A DNA stretch of 35,935 nt from Micromonospora sp. MH99 (GTDB lineage Bacteria; Actinomycetota; Actinomycetes; Mycobacteriales; Micromonosporaceae): NCBI RefSeq assembly GCF_021442385.1, contig NZ_MUZA01000065.1:1-35935 (forward strand). Direction: 5' to 3'. Numbering within the stretch: position 1 is the stretch's first letter; each line of letters starts with the position of its first letter. Positions 35,028 to 35,935 of the stretch are shown here, in pieces. The position numbers and the translations under genes were made by a program. The notes beneath the pieces are model-generated. The model saw only the letters and a program-made list of their open reading frames with translations, made no database searches and was not told the origin of the DNA.

Positions 35028-35110
35028 TTGTCGGTCGCCGAAGGCCCGATATGTCCGCCTGACGATCAGCCGTGGCCCCCGGCGTCCGGGCCGGGTACCC
35101 GCACCGACGA

Positions 35111-35210
35111 GATCGACACGAGGTCCCCGATGTCGGGTGTCGACCGGTCGGCGTGATCGAAGTGCGCGGTCGGCCAGGTCGAAGCGCGCGGTCGGCCATG
35201 TCGGGGTGTC
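35111..35210. repeat. Partial palindromic elements and 22-bp tandem duplication
   Basis: 35111-35141 resembles one arm of the dispersed element (GATCGACACG...GATGTCGGGTGTC). Two 22-bp units follow at 35155-35176 and 35177-35198, sharing TCGAAG-GCGCGGTCGGCCA with two differences. 35198-35210 (ATGTCGGGGTGTC) is identical to the core of copy A. A separate dyad GTTTCGGC-AC-GCCGAAAC lies at 35216-35233. Confidence 0.65.
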
Positions 35211-35237
35211 TGCCGGTTTCGGCACGCCGAAACGGGC

Positions 35238-35316
35238 GTGATCAACACGGGTTCGCCGATATCGGGGTATCAAGCCGCTCCGGATACCCCGACATCGGCG
35301 AACCCGAGTCGATCAC
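35238..35316. repeat. Dispersed palindromic element, copy B
   Basis: 34-base arms (35238-35271 and 35283-35316) pair with three mismatches around an 11-base loop; the inner 23 bases have a single mismatch. The arms begin GTGATC and include CGATATCGGGGTATC on one side and its near complement on the other. It shares ends and core with the element at 24804-24881, 10.4 kb away. Confidence 0.8.
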
Positions 35317-35572
35317 CACCCAAACACACGCTGCCGGCTGTGTCCGTTGCGTCGAATGGACGCGATGTCCGTTTCTGGGCGTCGTTGGGTTGTGACCGGT
35401 CGCATCCGTGGGCCGGAATCGTGGCAGGCCGGGGGGTCGTTACATACCCTGACGATCGCAGGACCACGGCCCGCCCCCGCCCGCTCGACCGGGTGGGAAA
35501 TGGCCGGTCGGGCCGGGTCGTCGCAGACCCCCGAACAATCCGTGACCCCGCCCCCGGGGCCCGGTGAGCCCC

Positions 35573-35774
35573 GGGAATGACCCCAGCCCGGCGGCCGTTA
35601 CACACGGTCCGGACGCCGCGAGCCCCGCTCGCGAGCCGCCGGGAATGACCCCGGACCCCGGGTCGTTACACCCGGTCCGGCACCGCGAGCCCCCCTCGCG
35701 GGCCGCCGGGAATGACCCCGGACCGCGGGTCGTTACACAGGGTCCCGGCGCCGCGAGCCCCCCCCGGTTCGCAG
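35573..35774 (+). repeat. Three ~67-bp tandem repeats with GTTACAC and dyad elements
   Basis: Units start with GGGAATGACCCC at 35573, 35641 and 35708 (periods 68 and 67). Each contains GTTACAC (35597, 35665, 35732). In unit 2 AATGACCC (35644-35651) and GGGTCGTT (35660-35667) form an imperfect dyad. A CGCGAG/CTCGCG hairpin ends units 1 and 2 (35617-35633; 35684-35700) and is degenerate in unit 3. The array ends about 115 bases before the last start codon, as expected for a multi-site regulatory region. Confidence 0.8.
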
Positions 35775-35888
35775 GCCGCCCCCCAGACTTTTCCCCTGTT
35801 TTGTGCAGCGCCGGACGAGGTGCTCACATCCGCGTCGCCGCTCCCCGGCGGTGAGGCGGGTGTTCCTACCCCCGAAGGAGCTACCCCC

Positions 35889-35935
35889 ATGAACACGATC
35901 TTGCGTAAGAGCATGCTGTCTGTTGCCGGTCTCGC
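35889..35935 (+). CDS. N-terminus of a probably exported protein (cut by window end)
   Basis: Only 15 codons are visible, MNTILRKSMLSVAGL, with a basic start and the beginning of a hydrophobic stretch, as in a Sec signal peptide. ATG 35889 has AAGGAG (35875-35880) eight bases upstream, so the start is well supported. The ATG follows the 67-bp tandem array and a ~100-base GC-rich leader. Product unknown. Confidence 0.75.
   Translation, partial: MNTILRKSMLSVAGL

Larger units (their letters stand above)
34989..35888. other. 900-bp non-coding, repeat-rich region
   Basis: No coding sequence is supported here. Contents in order: the DUF1540 promoter boxes (35000-35027), a cluster of palindromic elements (35111-35316), a single GTCGTTACAT (35436-35445) in otherwise featureless sequence, a three-unit tandem array (35573-35774), and a GC-rich leader with a small CGCCG/CGGCG hairpin (35836-35850) before the last gene. 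Confidence 0.7.

Noticed and set aside
35573..35774. CRISPR array
   Set aside because: Three units of ~67 bp are similar along their whole length, with no unique spacers between short repeats, and no cas genes are present.
35816..35888. c-di-AMP (ydaO-type) riboswitch before the exported-protein gene
   Set aside because: Such switches precede cell-wall hydrolase genes in actinobacteria, but I could not find their conserved core in this leader.

Overview
The window is a high-GC actinobacterial chromosome segment. Strong G/C at third codon positions, many GTG starts, leaderless-looking promoters and the gene order all point to a Micromonosporaceae-type organism (Micromonospora-like). This assignment is an inference, because no 16S gene lies in the window. 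The backbone rpmE-prfA-prmC-tsaC-(glyA)-atpBEFHAGDC-DUF2550-pduO-murA is the order known from Mycobacterium (Rv1298 to Rv1315) and, in part, from Bacillus.

Region by region: 1-3.4 kb is the 3' part of a large secreted phosphodiester glycosidase/metallophosphoesterase. At 3.4-4.3 kb a T4-type polynucleotide kinase-phosphatase faces it across a shared terminator. From 4.6 to 9.9 kb come rpmE, prfA, an antisense GGDEF (c-di-GMP) gene wedged between prfA and prmC, then prmC, the threonylcarbamoyl-AMP synthase gene and a low-molecular-weight phosphatase. At 10-13.6 kb are a class A penicillin-binding protein and a convergent SDR/DUF2867 protein. At 13.6-22.4 kb are glyA, two small AtpI-like membrane proteins and atpBEFHAGD, with a repeat-rich gap and a possible internal promoter before atpA. 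At 22.4-24.6 kb the atp operon is interrupted by a strong terminator and an LCP-family cell-wall gene. The epsilon gene (atpC) follows with its own promoter and encodes a protein lacking the C-terminal helical domain. At 25-27 kb pduO and murA diverge; MurA has Asp in place of the catalytic Cys. At 27-29.7 kb are an ECF sigma factor, a divergent membrane Ser/Thr kinase and a convergent lipoprotein. At 29.9-34.7 kb are a 3-hydroxybutyryl-CoA dehydrogenase, a two-gene ABC exporter and a coenzyme-B12-dependent ethylmalonyl-CoA mutase. At 34.7-35.9 kb are a DUF1540 gene, a 900-bp non-coding region full of palindromic and tandem repeats, and the first codons of a probably exported protein.

How the genes fit together: most encode core translation (L31, RF1 and its methylase, tRNA t6A), energy (F1Fo synthase) and cell-wall functions (PBP, LCP, MurA). 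A metabolic theme runs through the right side: the B12 adenosyltransferase makes the cofactor used by the mutase, and the hydroxyacyl-CoA dehydrogenase belongs to the same C4/C5 acyl-CoA chemistry.

The least ordinary features are the decoupled, truncated epsilon subunit; the ~67-bp tandem array with GTTACAC dyads at the right edge; a dispersed palindromic element seen at 24.8 and 35.1-35.3 kb; the sigma/kinase/lipoprotein module; and the chromosomal T4-like RNA-end-healing enzyme. I did not see a clear new multi-gene system such as a defence island.
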